Shown piece after piece: positions 9,064-18,099 of a stretch of 64,000 bases of DNA. The notes under the pieces were generated by a model. That model saw only the letters and a program-made list of their open reading frames with translations, did no database searches and was not told the DNA's origin. Source of the stretch: Sphingomonadaceae bacterium 3R27C6 (GTDB taxonomy: Bacteria > Pseudomonadota > Alphaproteobacteria > Sphingomonadales > Sphingomonadaceae); NCBI GenBank assembly GCA_005503215.1, contig SCNS01000005.1, positions 62,001-126,000 on the forward strand. The letters run 5' to 3'. Positions within the stretch are counted from its first letter, which is position 1. Each line of letters starts with the position of its first letter. The translations under genes were made by a program, and so were the position numbers.

Positions 9064-11223
9064 TTACCGTACGGTAAAGCGCACTCGGTCAATCATTCGG
9101 CCGCCTGGATCAACCAGCGTCAGCATATGAACGCCGGGACGCGGCAGGATTTGTTGCCCCGCATCGGCGTCGCCGAGCGGTGTCTTGTCGAGGATCAGCC
9201 GGTATCCGGCGACCGATCCGCTGACGATGATCGCGAGCCGCTGGCGGCCCAATGGGATGTCGGGGTCGAGCGCATAGACGCTGCCGCTGACCGGGCTGGT
9301 GATGCGCGGGCGGCGCGCGGTTTGCGGTGCCGCCGCCATTTCGGTTTGCGCGGTGCCGCGGAGGAAATATTCGCGGCGCGGGGGTTCGCGGGTGCCGGGG
9401 AGCGCGATCTGGCGCGCTTCGACGCCATCGGGCATCGCGGGGGGCTTGCCGGGGTGGCCGGCGTGGAGCGCGAGCATCACGTCGCGCCAGACGGGTGCGG
9501 CGCCCGAGGTGCCCGAGACCGCGCGCATCGAATCGCCCTCAAGATTGCCGACCCAGACGGCGACGGTGAAACGGTCGGACCAGCCGATGCACCAATTGTC
9601 GCGCATGCCTTTCGACGTCCCGGTCTTGGCGGCCGCCCAGAAGGGGAGGCGGAGCGCGCTGTCGGCGCCGAAGGCGTCGGCGCGGGCGGAGGCGTCGGCG
9701 AGGATATCGCCGACGATGAAGGCGGCGGCGGGGCTGACGATGGCGCGCGGATGTTCGTTGAGGTGCCGCGTGGCGTCGAAGATTACGGGTGACCACTTTC
9801 CCATATTTGCGAATGTTCTGAAGGCGTTGGCCTGTTCCACCAACGAAACTTCGGCGGAGCCAAGTGCAAGGCTGAAGCCGTAATATTCGCCGTCCTCGAC
9901 GAGGCCGTGGTAGCCGAGCGCCCAGAGGCGGTCGCGGAACTGCTGAACGTCGTCGATGACGAGCGCGCGGACGGCGGGAACATTGAGCGAGCTGGCGAGC
10001 GCGTGGCGGACGCTCACCGGCCCCTTGAAGCTGTGGTCGTAGTTTTTGGGGACGTAGAGCCCCGAGGCTGTGTCGAGCTGGACCGGGCTGTCGTCGAGGA
10101 TCGAGGCGGCGGTGAGCCAGCCATGTTCGATCACTTGTGCGTAGAGATGCGGCTTCAAGGTCGAGCCCGCCTGCCGCCGCGCGTTCGCGCCGTCGACCGA
10201 CGCGGCAGTCGATTTGAGGCCGACGCCGCCGACATAGGCGAGCACTTCGCCGGTCGCATTGTCGAGCACGACGACCGCGCCGTCGCGCACGCGGTCCGAA
10301 CCGAGGCCCGCGAGCTGGCGGCGCAGCGCGACGATTGCGGCGGCCTGGATGCGGCGGTCGATCGTCGTCGTGACGCGCTTGCCGGGCTTGTCGAGCAGGC
10401 GGACCGCGAGGTGCGGGGCGAGCGCGGGGTCGAAGCGCGCGGCATGTTCGCCCGAGACGAGCGTCGCGGCGGCGGCGCGGATTGCGGTGCAGTCCTTTGG
10501 CGCCCCGGGATTATTCCGGGCAACACGGCATGCGCGGCGGCCGAGCGCCTCGGCGCTCGCGGCAGGGTTGGGAAGCAGCCCGGCGAAGAGCGCGGCGTCG
10601 GTGCGACCCATCTCGGCGGGTTTCTTGCCGAACAGGCTTTGCGCGCCCGCGCCGATGCCCTGCGCTTCGCCGCGCAGGGGCAGGAGGTTGAAATAGGCTT
10701 CGAGCATCTGCTCGTGCGACCAGTTTGCCGCGAGCGCCTGTCCGGCGCGCATCTGGCGGAGCTTGGTCCGCCAGTCGCGTTTGCCGGGCTGAGCCAGACT
10801 GGGGTCGAGGAAGGCGGCGAGCTGCATCGGCAGCGTCGAGGCGCCGCGCGAGCGGTCGCCGGTCCAGCGCGCTCGGACGGCGCTCGCGATGGCAAGCCAG
10901 TCGACGCCGCCGTGCAACCAGAAACGGCGGTCCTCGCTTTGCACCACGGCGCTGCGGACGGCCGGGCTGATGTCCTCGAGTGGCACCCATGCGAGACGGC
11001 GGCGTTCGAAATTGACGCGCTCGCTGTCGAGCAATTGGCCGTCGCGGTCGTAGAGCCATGCTTCGCTTGGGCGCCAGTCGGCGCGTACCTTTTCGAAGGC
11101 AGGCATCGCGGGCGGTCGCGTCGCGAGATGCGCGGCGGTGACAAGGATAAGCGCCGCGAGCGCCGCCCATGCGAGAACATGGGGCCAGCGCCGCCGGCGC
11201 CCGGGAACGGGCGACAGGCTCAT
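9064..11223 (-). CDS. pbpC: Penicillin-binding protein 1C
   Basis: A bifunctional class A PBP (719 aa) that polymerises and cross-links peptidoglycan from the outer face of the inner membrane. It has an N-terminal anchor (residues 14-34), then a GT51 glycosyltransferase domain with EDRRFWLHGG at 97-106. The transpeptidase has the active-site GSTLKP (Ser354, Lys357), SSLN and KTGTSKG motifs. A C-terminal BiPBP_C domain (PRITSPVSGSVYALDPD onward) is specific to PBP1C. It starts 4 bases after the stop of the alpha-2-macroglobulin gene, the same pairing as the E. coli pbpC/yfhM neighbourhood. Confidence 0.95.
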   Translation of the reverse strand: MSLSPVPGRRRRWPHVLAWAALAALILVTAAHLATRPPAMPAFEKVRADWRPSEAWLYDRDGQLLDSERVNFERRRLAWVPLEDISPAVRSAVVQSEDRRFWLHGGVDWLAIASAVRARWTGDRSRGASTLPMQLAAFLDPSLAQPGKRDWRTKLRQMRAGQALAANWSHEQMLEAYFNLLPLRGEAQGIGAGAQSLFGKKPAEMGRTDAALFAGLLPNPAASAEALGRRACRVARNNPGAPKDCTAIRAAAATLVSGEHAARFDPALAPHLAVRLLDKPGKRVTTTIDRRIQAAAIVALRRQLAGLGSDRVRDGAVVVLDNATGEVLAYVGGVGLKSTAASVDGANARRQAGSTLKPHLYAQVIEHGWLTAASILDDSPVQLDTASGLYVPKNYDHSFKGPVSVRHALASSLNVPAVRALVIDDVQQFRDRLWALGYHGLVEDGEYYGFSLALGSAEVSLVEQANAFRTFANMGKWSPVIFDATRHLNEHPRAIVSPAAAFIVGDILADASARADAFGADSALRLPFWAAAKTGTSKGMRDNWCIGWSDRFTVAVWVGNLEGDSMRAVSGTSGAAPVWRDVMLALHAGHPGKPPAMPDGVEARQIALPGTREPPRREYFLRGTAQTEMAAAPQTARRPRITSPVSGSVYALDPDIPLGRQRLAIIVSGSVAGYRLILDKTPLGDADAGQQILPRPGVHMLTLVDPGGRMIDRVRFTVR

Positions 11224-11227
11224 CGCA

Positions 11228-14200
11228 TCACTGTGTGACGCTGGCGATCGTCAGCGGAGCGTTCGGCCACTGGCCGCGGATCGCGGGCGAATACATCGCC
11301 TCGACGCGCGTCGGCGGCAGGGTGAAGCGGCCCGAGCCATTGAGGCGCACGACATATTCGACCGCGTGGGTGCCCGCGGGCATCCAGCCGAAATAGCCGC
11401 GCCAGCTGTCCTTGCCGCGTTCGACATAGCTTGGCTGCGCGCCCGATCCGCCCGCCTGCTGGCCAAGCATTTCGGACTGGCCGCCGAGGTTGCCGACGAT
11501 CGTTGCGCCGGGGGCGATCGGATCGCTCACCACGACCCAGGTTCGGCCCGCGGCCGCGACGACCTCGATCCGCACCTTGATCACGTCGCCGCGCGTCAGC
11601 CGGTCCTTGTTCGCCGCCTTGACGATGCTGACCGAGCGCTTGATCCGGTAGCCCGCGTTGAGCGGTTCCTTCAAGGGCACCGCGGCCTTGACGCTGACGG
11701 TGGCCCATGGCGCGCCGGTGCCTTCGTGTTTCAGGCTCATCGTCGCGGCGTTCAGCGCGACGCGGAGCGGCGACACGGGTTCGGTCGGAAGCGGCCAGCT
11801 TTGCGAGGCGGTGCCGCCCGCGAGGCCGATGTTGGTGACGCCGGTGATCGCGCTGGCCGGATAGAGGTCGGCGAAGCGGCGGACGGTGACCGCGCCCCAT
11901 GCGTTGGCGGGGGTGGTGTCCCAATGGCCTTTGCGCTGGCGCTGTGCGACGCCGACCATCAGCTTGCCCGCGTCATCCTCCCAGCCCTTGCGGCCAAGCA
12001 CGGCTTCCAATGCCTTGATCGCCATCTCGTCGCCGCTGGTCATCATCCACCACGGCGCCTTCGCATCGTCGACAAGATCGAGGCGCGTGCCTTCATAGAC
12101 GAGGCGTTTGCGCAGCTCGGCCTCGGCCGCGGTGCGCAGCGCGGGCGCGTTTCGCACGCCCGGGGTCTTTTCGAGCGCGACGAGCCAATCGGCGAGCGTG
12201 CCGGTCGTCATGTCGGCCGGCGCGACGTCGATCGCGGCGACAAGGCTCGCGCTCGACGCGTTGCCCCGCGCGAGTGCCGCCAAGGCCGCGATGCGGACGG
12301 GGCGGATATCCCACGGGCCATAGCCCTTGCGCGTCAGGCGTCCTTCGACGACCGCCTGCAGTGCCTTGACCATCTTTGCCTTGGGCGCCTCGGGGATCGC
12401 GAAGCCGTTCGCGGCGGTCACGCTCATGACATAGGCGGTGAGCTCGATCGACCCGGTGAGATTCTCGTTCGGCCAGTAGCGGAGCAGCCCGTCGTCATCG
12501 AGATAGGTCGGCATCGCCCCCGCGAGCGCCTGCCAGCGCCCGACGTCGCCGAGCGCGACCGCGCGCGATGTCTGCTGTTCGAAGCAGGTGTAGGGATAGG
12601 CGCTCATATAGTCGCGCACCCCGGTGAGCGGCGGCGCGAGCGTGCCGGCAAGCGCGATATCGACATAGCCGCCGGGCAGCGCGCCCGCCGGGATCGCGAT
12701 CGGCAGCGTCGTTGCCGGGCCGACGCGGAAGAGGCTCGCGGCCCAGGTTTCGACCGGCACCGCGGGTTCGACGGTCTGTTCGAAGACGAGGCGGTCGCGG
12801 GCCTTGCCGCCCTTTTGCGCCGCCTCGACCGTCCATTCGATCGGACCGGTTTGTTCGGGCGCGGTCATCGACCAGCTGATCGGCACCGCGCCGCCCGCGG
12901 GAATGGTAACAGTCAGCGGCGGCGCGGTCGCGACGGCGGGCGACAGCGTCGGGGTCGCGGTGACGGTCATTTCCTTGTCGGTGCCGTTGCGCAGCGTGAA
13001 GCGTGCGTCGTAGGTATCGCCGGTGCGCACCAGTTCGGGCATCCCGGCGAAGACGCCGAGGTCCTGAACGGTGCGGACGGTGGTTTCGCCGGTGCCGAAA
13101 TATTGCGATCCGTCGGTCGCGATCGCGACGAGGCGGAAGCCCGAGAGATTGTCGCTAAGCGGCACGTCGATGCTCGCGCGGCCCTTGGCATCGAGCGGGA
13201 CGTTACCCTTCCAGAGCAGGACAGGGCGGAAGTCCTCGCGTGTCAGGCCCGAGAGATCGCCGCCGCCGCCGCCGCCGGGTTCGAGCGCCTTGCGGCCGTA
13301 ATGGCGCTTGCCGACGACCTGCATCTGCGCGGTCGAGGTCAGCACGTCGAGCGTGCGTTCGCCCATCATCGCATCGATGACCTGCCAGCTTTCGTTGGGC
13401 GCGAGCTGGAGTAGGGCCTCGTCGACCGCGGCGAAAGCGACGTCGGCGTTTTTCGGTGCCTTGCCGCCCGGGGTCTTGACCTCGATCGCGACCTTCGCGG
13501 TCTCGCGGACCGAATATTTCTCCTTGTCGGCCTTCACCTTGACGCCGAGCTGATGGCCCTCCCAGCCGACCTTGATGCGCGCGATGCCCATGCGGTAGCT
13601 CGGTTTCGCAAGGTCGACGAGCGCGGTCGGGGGCGCGCCTTCGCTATTCTCGATCTTGAAGCCGACCGCGCGCTTCATCTTGCGGAACCAGCTCTCCTCG
13701 CCCGTCACGCGGCCGCGGACCGCCATCACCGAGACATAGACGTCGGGGGCGTAGGTCGCGGGAAGCTTGACCTTCACGACGGGGTTGGTGCCCTTGAGCG
13801 GCACGACGAAGCTCGAGAGCACGCCTTCGCGTTCGACGGTGACAAGCGCGGTCGCTTCGCGGAACGGCATGCGGACCTGGAAGCTCGCGGTATCGCCCGC
13901 GGTATAGCGCGGCTTTTCGGCGATGACGTCCATGCGGTCGCCATTGTCGCCGCCGAACCACCAGTCGTCGTCGCCCGCGAGCCACACCGAGCGCACCGCG
14001 CGCGCTTCGTTGCCACCCTCGTCGAGCGTCGTCGCGACGACGGTAACCTCGCCCGAGATACCCGGCGCCATCGCGCAGCTTGCGCGGCCGAGCTTGTCGG
14101 TGGTCGCGCTGCATGTCGCGTCGAGCTTCGTCGTGCGCATTTGGTTGTCATAGGCGTAGAAGCCGCCGATCAGGCGGCGGCGCGCGGTGATGATCTCGCG

Positions 14201-17068
14201 GTTGTAGAGCGCGACCTGCACGCGCTGGCCGCTGATCGGCTTGCCATCGAGGTCCAGCGCGATGAAGTTGAGGCGGAGGTCGTTGTCGCGCATCAGCCAG
14301 CCGTCGGTCTTGAGCCCGAGACGCACCGCCGAGGGGTAGAGGGTGATGCGGCGGCTCGACGTCAGCGTCTCGCCATTCGCATCCTCATAATCCATTTCGG
14401 CCGCCATCAGCGTCGGTTCGGTGATCGGCTGGTCGACCGTCACGCTGGTCGTTGCGGCGCCATTGGCGTCGAGTTTCAAGGGCACCGAGCGCGCGAGCGG
14501 CAGTTCGGCGGCGGGTTCGTCGCCGCTGTCGTCGAGCTGGACGACGCCCTCCTTCACCGGCTGGCCGTCGAAATCCCAATCCTTGTAATCCTCGGGCGGC
14601 GACCAGCTTGAGCGGAAATTGGTTCGCAGCTCGACCGGGATGTTGGGCGCAGGGCCGCCTGAGAGATAGCCGACGAAAAGATTGAGCGGGACCGCGGCGG
14701 GGCGCACGAGCGCGGTTTTCGGTCCGGTGATCGTCGCCTTCATCGTCGGCAGGCGATATTCGTCGACCTTGACCGACTGGCCCGACCAGATCGTCTTGTC
14801 CTCGCCGTCCTTGTCCTTGGTGACGAAGACGAGCTCATAATCGCCCATCGGCGCCGAGGCGGGGACGTTCCAGACCGTCTCACCGCTGCCGCTCGCGGCG
14901 ATGCCAAAGGGCATTTCGAATTCGGTGTCCGAGCCGCGGTGGACGAGGCGGAGCTTGCCCGACAGCGCTTCGGGGGTGCGGAAGCCGAGGCCGACCGGGC
15001 GGCGGAGCAGATGCTTCATATGGACCGTCTCGCCCGCCTTCACGAGCGCGCGGTCGAAGACGGTGTGGAGGATGTCGTTGCGCTCCGACCAGCCATAGGG
15101 GAGGTCGAAGTCATAGGGGCGGATGCCATTGCCCCAGTCGGTGAGGGTGAAGCTGAAATCGTCGCCCGCGCGTGCGCTGACCATCAGCGCATGGCCTTCG
15201 CTCTTCGACGGGTCGGGCGTTTCTTCGCAGCTCGAATAGGTTTCGGGCTGTGGCAGCCCGCCCGCGAAGGCGAGGCGGCCCGCCTTGTCGGCGGTGCCGC
15301 GCGCGAGCAGGCGGCCGGTGCAGCTGTCGGAGACGCGGATTTCGGCGCCGGCAACCGGGAGGCCGCTATTGAGCGACGTCACCCATGCGAGCGAGCCTTC
15401 GCGGCCCCATTTGAAATGGACCGCCATATTGGTGACGAGCGCGGCGGTCGCGACGTAGCGCGTCGATTTGCGGCCGAGCAGCGCGGCGCCGAGTTCGGGG
15501 CTCGCGATCTCGACGACGTGGAAGCCTTTCTCCGACAGGGGTATGCCGACGACTTCGAATTCCTTGCCGCCCGCAGGGGGCGAGAGCTGCATGTCGCGGC
15601 GTTCGCCGCCCGCAGGCGCATCCGCGAACACCGATTTGGTGCCGGTGTAATTGACCGTGACATCCTTGCCCGCGGCGTTCTTTTCTTCGCGATAGTCGGT
15701 GTCGTCGGCGTCATCGACGCGCTTCAGCCAGCGCGCGATCGCGGCGTCGTCGTCGCCGACCTTCAATGCGGTCGCGGGCATTTTGAGGTTCGACTGGACG
15801 AGGCTGCTTTCGACCCCGCGCACGGTGACGGGGAGCACGCCGCCTTCGCCGGCTTCCAAAATGCCGAATTCGGCGGCGAATTTGACGAGCGGCGGGGCGC
15901 GGTCGATGTGGAATTTCAGCGGGAAATTCGACTGGTTCTGCAGCTTGCGGCCGCTCTGGTCGGTGACGTTCGCGGGCAGCACCAGCGTCGCGTCGACATT
16001 CTGCGGCAACGGGCCGGTGAAGCGGACGGTGGTCAGCCACGCGTCATTCTTGTCGTCATCGTCGATCTTGGGCGTCAATTTTTTCCCGTCGGCGGTGCTC
16101 AGTGTCGCGGCAAGGATCGTTTCGCGTGCGACGGGCGAGGCAAAGCTGAGGACGACGTCCTTGATCGGGTTGCAGCCGGCTTGCGGGTTGATGCGGCTGC
16201 ACGACATCTTCGCGGTGAAGGCGGGGCGGACGTCATGGTCGAAGCGCTGGTCGCGGCCGGCGGTGCGGCTTGGCACCCCGGCTTGTGAAATGCGCGCGTC
16301 CCAGACGAGCGCCATTTCGCGGCCGGGGGGCAGCGGGCGGCGGCATTTGACGGGGACGATGCGGTCGAGCGCGGCTTCACGGTCGGCGCCCGCGGCGGGG
16401 AAGCGCTGCGGCAGCCCGGCGTCATAGGTGAAGGATTGGCGCGACCAATTATTGTCGCCGAGGCCGGTCAGGATTTGGGTTGCGGTTTCGCGCGGCAAGA
16501 CGTCGACCGGGATCTTCTCGCCGATGCCGTCGACCGCGCAATAGCCGTAGCGGCCGACCGAAGCGCGGTCGGCGGCGACATTGGTGGCGACGAGGAAGAT
16601 CTGATCCTCCTCGATATCGCCGTCGATCCCGCCCGCGAGCACGGCGCGCGCCGAGGGGCCGCCGGTGTCGAGCGCGAAGCGGCTGTTGCCCGCGACCGAG
16701 ACGCCGCGCGCGGTTTTGAGCCCGTCGCGGAGCTCGACATGGCACGCGAGCCCGCCGGGGAGCGGTTTATCGAATTCGAGCACCCAGGTGCGCGTGTCGA
16801 CCCAGCGGCCCGACGAGGGGAGTTTGCAGTCGTTGGTCGCCGGGGCTTGGGCGCGGGGGTCACCGAGCGGGACCATGTCTTCGGAAAAGCGCAAGGTGAA
16901 GCGCGTGATCGTGCCGTCGCCGGTGCCCGAGCTGCCCGGGGTCGCGAGCGTGACCTGCGGGACGGTGTCCGCCGCGGTCGCGGCCATCGCCAGCGTGAGG
17001 GGCAGGATCAGCGCCAGTTTTGCCTTGCCGGCCAATGCCGTAGCCAGCGCGCGCCATCCCTTGCCCAT
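11228..17068 (-). CDS. Bacterial alpha-2-macroglobulin family protein
   Basis: A very large (1946 aa) YfhM-like alpha-2-macroglobulin, a protease trap thought to protect the periplasm when the cell wall is breached and PBP1C repairs it. It has a Sec signal peptide (LALILPLTLAMAATA), MG domains, the A2M core and a C-terminal thioester domain. The thioester motif CFEQ is intact (Cys near residue 1495, codon 12584-12586), so it can in principle capture proteases covalently. ATG at 17068 is preferred to the one at 17095 because GGGGAG precedes it by 7 bases. Unlike E. coli YfhM there is no lipobox Cys after the signal peptide. A Gly run (GGGGGG, near residue 1270) interrupts the middle. Confidence 0.93.
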   Translation of the reverse strand: MGKGWRALATALAGKAKLALILPLTLAMAATAADTVPQVTLATPGSSGTGDGTITRFTLRFSEDMVPLGDPRAQAPATNDCKLPSSGRWVDTRTWVLEFDKPLPGGLACHVELRDGLKTARGVSVAGNSRFALDTGGPSARAVLAGGIDGDIEEDQIFLVATNVAADRASVGRYGYCAVDGIGEKIPVDVLPRETATQILTGLGDNNWSRQSFTYDAGLPQRFPAAGADREAALDRIVPVKCRRPLPPGREMALVWDARISQAGVPSRTAGRDQRFDHDVRPAFTAKMSCSRINPQAGCNPIKDVVLSFASPVARETILAATLSTADGKKLTPKIDDDDKNDAWLTTVRFTGPLPQNVDATLVLPANVTDQSGRKLQNQSNFPLKFHIDRAPPLVKFAAEFGILEAGEGGVLPVTVRGVESSLVQSNLKMPATALKVGDDDAAIARWLKRVDDADDTDYREEKNAAGKDVTVNYTGTKSVFADAPAGGERRDMQLSPPAGGKEFEVVGIPLSEKGFHVVEIASPELGAALLGRKSTRYVATAALVTNMAVHFKWGREGSLAWVTSLNSGLPVAGAEIRVSDSCTGRLLARGTADKAGRLAFAGGLPQPETYSSCEETPDPSKSEGHALMVSARAGDDFSFTLTDWGNGIRPYDFDLPYGWSERNDILHTVFDRALVKAGETVHMKHLLRRPVGLGFRTPEALSGKLRLVHRGSDTEFEMPFGIAASGSGETVWNVPASAPMGDYELVFVTKDKDGEDKTIWSGQSVKVDEYRLPTMKATITGPKTALVRPAAVPLNLFVGYLSGGPAPNIPVELRTNFRSSWSPPEDYKDWDFDGQPVKEGVVQLDDSGDEPAAELPLARSVPLKLDANGAATTSVTVDQPITEPTLMAAEMDYEDANGETLTSSRRITLYPSAVRLGLKTDGWLMRDNDLRLNFIALDLDGKPISGQRVQVALYNREIITARRRLIGGFYAYDNQMRTTKLDATCSATTDKLGRASCAMAPGISGEVTVVATTLDEGGNEARAVRSVWLAGDDDWWFGGDNGDRMDVIAEKPRYTAGDTASFQVRMPFREATALVTVEREGVLSSFVVPLKGTNPVVKVKLPATYAPDVYVSVMAVRGRVTGEESWFRKMKRAVGFKIENSEGAPPTALVDLAKPSYRMGIARIKVGWEGHQLGVKVKADKEKYSVRETAKVAIEVKTPGGKAPKNADVAFAAVDEALLQLAPNESWQVIDAMMGERTLDVLTSTAQMQVVGKRHYGRKALEPGGGGGGDLSGLTREDFRPVLLWKGNVPLDAKGRASIDVPLSDNLSGFRLVAIATDGSQYFGTGETTVRTVQDLGVFAGMPELVRTGDTYDARFTLRNGTDKEMTVTATPTLSPAVATAPPLTVTIPAGGAVPISWSMTAPEQTGPIEWTVEAAQKGGKARDRLVFEQTVEPAVPVETWAASLFRVGPATTLPIAIPAGALPGGYVDIALAGTLAPPLTGVRDYMSAYPYTCFEQQTSRAVALGDVGRWQALAGAMPTYLDDDGLLRYWPNENLTGSIELTAYVMSVTAANGFAIPEAPKAKMVKALQAVVEGRLTRKGYGPWDIRPVRIAALAALARGNASSASLVAAIDVAPADMTTGTLADWLVALEKTPGVRNAPALRTAAEAELRKRLVYEGTRLDLVDDAKAPWWMMTSGDEMAIKALEAVLGRKGWEDDAGKLMVGVAQRQRKGHWDTTPANAWGAVTVRRFADLYPASAITGVTNIGLAGGTASQSWPLPTEPVSPLRVALNAATMSLKHEGTGAPWATVSVKAAVPLKEPLNAGYRIKRSVSIVKAANKDRLTRGDVIKVRIEVVAAAGRTWVVVSDPIAPGATIVGNLGGQSEMLGQQAGGSGAQPSYVERGKDSWRGYFGWMPAGTHAVEYVVRLNGSGRFTLPPTRVEAMYSPAIRGQWPNAPLTIASVTQ

Positions 17069-17204
17069 CGTCCACTCCCCGTTCGGTCCGAACATCTATC
17101 CTGCTGGAAACAGGGGACAGAGTCCACCCGTCGCCTTGCGCTCCGCACGGTTAGTCGCGGTTCGAGAAATTGCTGTGACCGCCGTCATAGACGGTGCCGA
17201 AAGA

Positions 17205-17582
17205 TCAGCGCGCGAGCATCGGCCCGAGCGGCTGCCCCGCGAAGATATGGACGTGAAGGTGCGCGATCTCCTGGTGGCTGTCGAGGCCGACGTTCGCGAG
17301 CAGGCGGTAGCCGGGGGCGACGAGGCCGGCGTCGCGCGCGACCTTGCCCACCGCGCGGACAAAGCCCGCGATTTCGGCGTCGCTGCCGCGCTCGGAGAAG
17401 TCGTCCCAGCTGACATATGCCCCCTTGGGGATCACGAGGATGTGCAGCGGTGCCTGCGGGTTGATGTCGTGGAAGGCGAGGGCGAATTCGTCCTCATAGA
17501 CGGTCTTCGACGGCAGCTCGCCGCGCAGGATGCGTGCGAAGATATTGCTGTCGTCATAGGGGAGGGTCGCGTCGATCGGCAT
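17205..17582 (-). CDS. HIT family nucleotide hydrolase
   Basis: A 125-residue histidine-triad protein of the Hint/PKCI type, hydrolysing nucleoside phosphoramidates or AMP conjugates in the cytoplasm. The catalytic triad motif HLHVHIFA is near the C terminus, and the N-terminal half has the usual NIFARILRGELPSKTVYED start. It begins 10 bases after hisE and is surely cotranscribed. This hisE-HIT order is common in alphaproteobacteria. Confidence 0.93.
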   Translation of the reverse strand: MPIDATLPYDDSNIFARILRGELPSKTVYEDEFALAFHDINPQAPLHILVIPKGAYVSWDDFSERGSDAEIAGFVRAVGKVARDAGLVAPGYRLLANVGLDSHQEIAHLHVHIFAGQPLGPMLAR

Positions 17583-17592
17583 GCGGAGTTCC

Positions 17593-17922
17593 TTATTGTC
17601 GGCCGGCTTTTTCGGTGTGGCCCGAGGTGCCGTGGCGGCGGTCGAGTTCGGCGGCGATCATGTCCCAGCTGAGGCCGCGCTCGGCGAGCAGGATCGAGAG
17701 GTGGAAGACGAGGTCGCTCGCCTCGCCGATCAGTTCGGGGTCGTCCTCGCTGACCGCGGCGATGACGGCTTCGACGGCTTCCTCGCCGAGTTTCTGCGCG
17801 ATCTTGCCGCGGCCTTTCGCCGCGAGGCTCGCCACATAGGAGGCTTCGGCCTCGCCCGCCGCGAGCCGGTCGTGGATGACCGCTTCCAGCCGTCCCAGCG
17901 TGTCGCCCATTGCCTTGCTCAT
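17593..17922 (-). CDS. hisE: Phosphoribosyl-ATP pyrophosphatase
   Basis: Second step of histidine synthesis: phosphoribosyl-ATP to phosphoribosyl-AMP plus pyrophosphate. A 109-residue all-helical MazG-like protein with the metal-binding GEEAVEAVIAAVSEDD and EASDLVFHL segments. It may start at ATG 17922 or four codons later (MGDTLGRL). No other his gene lies in the window, so it either ends a his operon with genes elsewhere or stands alone with the HIT gene; the upstream neighbour is the divergent TonB receptor. Confidence 0.93.
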   Translation of the reverse strand: MSKAMGDTLGRLEAVIHDRLAAGEAEASYVASLAAKGRGKIAQKLGEEAVEAVIAAVSEDDPELIGEASDLVFHLSILLAERGLSWDMIAAELDRRHGTSGHTEKAGRQ

Positions 17923-18099
17923 CGCCCGATCCTTTCACGCCACTCGTTTGCCAGCGTGCCTAGCCGCGCCGCGCGGCCGCGACAAGCACGCGACGCGCCA
18001 GCGAAAACTTACCGCGACGTAAACCATATCGAAACGCCTTTTCGCGTAATTTCCGCCCTGCCGGGGGGCGAGATCAACTTTACAAATCGGACGAAGATT

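Noticed and set aside
11138..13414. Long plus-strand frame opposite the alpha-2-macroglobulin gene
   Set aside because: Antisense shadow in GC-rich coding DNA; the minus-strand protein is fully consistent with its family.
17581..18099. N-terminal extension of the TonB receptor frame
   Set aside because: It overlaps hisE on the other strand; the signal peptide begins at ATG 18100.
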